From assembly GCA_943704415.1 (NCBI GenBank), contig CALSCO010000139.1, positions 1 through 22,703 on the forward strand: a stretch of DNA of 22,703 bases. The letters are read 5' to 3'. This document shows, one piece after another, positions 22,242 to 22,703 of this stretch. The notes beneath the pieces were generated by a model. The model searched no databases. It saw nothing but the letters and a program-made list of their open reading frames with translations, and was not told the origin of the DNA. A program made the position numbers and the translations under genes. Each line of letters starts with the position of its first letter. Positions within the stretch are counted from its first letter, which is position 1. Source of the stretch: Parvularia atlantis. Its lineage: Eukaryota; Opisthokonta; Rotosphaerida.

Positions 22242-22703
22242 TTACTTGCCACGGCGGAAGGCGGCGGGTCGCTCAAGGCCTGCCATGTAGCACTTCCACA
22301 GGTAGGCGATGTTGCGCGCAGCGCTGACGTCCCTGTTCCACGACCACGAATGATTTACACTTTTGCAGTGTTTCGTGGAGTGAAGGGACGGGTGCTGGCG
22401 CATCGCGGAGTGACACTGGCAGCACGTCGTCGCGTGCTCGAGCGAACGGTGGACGGACATCGTGGCGGTCGAGTGCTTCGCCTCCGTCTCCTGCCAGTGG
22501 CCCTCCAAGGCATCTGGCCCTTCTGCCAGAGTCCACCGCCGTCGCCGTCGTCCGGACCCTTCTTGCGCTTGGGCGGCATTGGGCGCCGCGCTCGCGTTAT
22601 GGCAGCTGATGAAAATGGTTTGTTGGAGTGATCCTTCGGGAGAGCGACGACGGTCGGCGAGCGGGTCTGGCCCACCCACTCACCCTCTTCTGTTCGTTTT
22701 CAG
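22242..22703 (-). CDS. Fanzor/TnpB-type RNA-guided nuclease, C-terminal part (runs off window)
   Basis: The stop codon is at 22242-22244. Reading leftward, residues encoded at about 22245-22460 show the family's C-terminal end. A zinc-ribbon-like segment (SLEHATTCCQCHSAM, then KHCKSVNH) is followed by the RuvC-III motif WNRDVSAARNIAYL, whose Asp is the third catalytic acidic residue. The tail GLERPAAFRRGK closes it, as in eukaryotic Fanzors (RP..F.RG). Fanzors are eukaryotic TnpB relatives, often carried by transposons or giant viruses, that cut DNA guided by an RNA. The second metal-binding pair is C..H rather than C..C. Further right the assignment is unclear: the frame is open to 22679, and a GTGAGT...TTCATCAG intron (22606-22683) would fit. 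That donor differs from the host GTGCGY rule, and base composition is less GC-rich than host genes. RuvC-I and RuvC-II would lie beyond the edge. Confidence 0.75.

Noticed and set aside
22034-22276. An 80-codon minus-strand frame overlapping the end of the Fanzor-like gene
   Set aside because: It starts inside the nuclease coding region in another frame, has no recognisable motif, and covers the hairpin-rich region.

Overview
The window looks like nuclear DNA of a GC-rich, very gene-dense unicellular eukaryote. Nearly every gene is cut by short spliceosomal introns, mostly 42-89 nt. They share a donor of the form GTGCGY, a CTGAC/CTAAY-like branch point about 12-25 nt before the 3' end, and a (GCG)CAG acceptor. 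I placed about 89 introns by restoring family motifs across each junction and by reading-phase arithmetic; the seven complete gene models all sum to whole codons. The lineage cannot be named from sequence alone. The gene set (two-pore channel, Integrator subunit 7, UNR-type cold-shock protein, tubulin cofactor D, PXA/nexin-C protein) rules out bacteria and points to a protist or alga.

Layout from left to right. Bases 1-297 are relatively AT-rich non-coding DNA with a hairpin and a palindrome. Then comes the 5' third of a two-pore channel gene (TPC, +, 298-1165). It runs head-on into the 5' part of a tubulin-tyrosine-ligase-like gene (TTLL, -, 1163-1472); both stop mid-domain at the same base. 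A divergent promoter carrying two minisatellites (1473-1664) leads to an ACC-synthase-like aminotransferase (+, 1665-3478). A membrane-anchored CAP-domain protein (-, 3528-5047) converges on it. A 106-nt bidirectional promoter with CCAAT and CRE boxes separates this from a UNR/CSDE1-like multi-cold-shock protein (+, 5154-8816). Tubulin cofactor D (+, 8894-13655) follows. INTS7 (-, 13664-17264) ends 8 nt from the TBCD stop codon. Upstream of INTS7 lie a complex I NDUFB10-like gene (-, 17379-17887), a 316-nt divergent promoter, and a PXA plus nexin-C membrane protein (+, 18204-21951).

The right edge (21952-22703) is the most unusual part. On the minus strand it holds the C-terminal end of a Fanzor/TnpB-type RNA-guided nuclease: a zinc-ribbon-like segment, the RuvC-III motif NRDVSAARN, and a RPAAFRRG tail. 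It is followed by about 290 nt of hairpin-bearing DNA, in the position where TnpB relatives encode their guide (omega) RNA. A block there recurs, diverged and inverted, at the left end of the window.

The remaining genes are housekeeping functions: tubulin folding, snRNA 3'-end processing, respiration, RNA binding, endomembrane lipid/contact-site biology and cation channels. They are packed as alternating divergent and convergent pairs rather than as a pathway cluster. The genuinely accessory parts are the two edges and the truncated TPC/TTLL junction.
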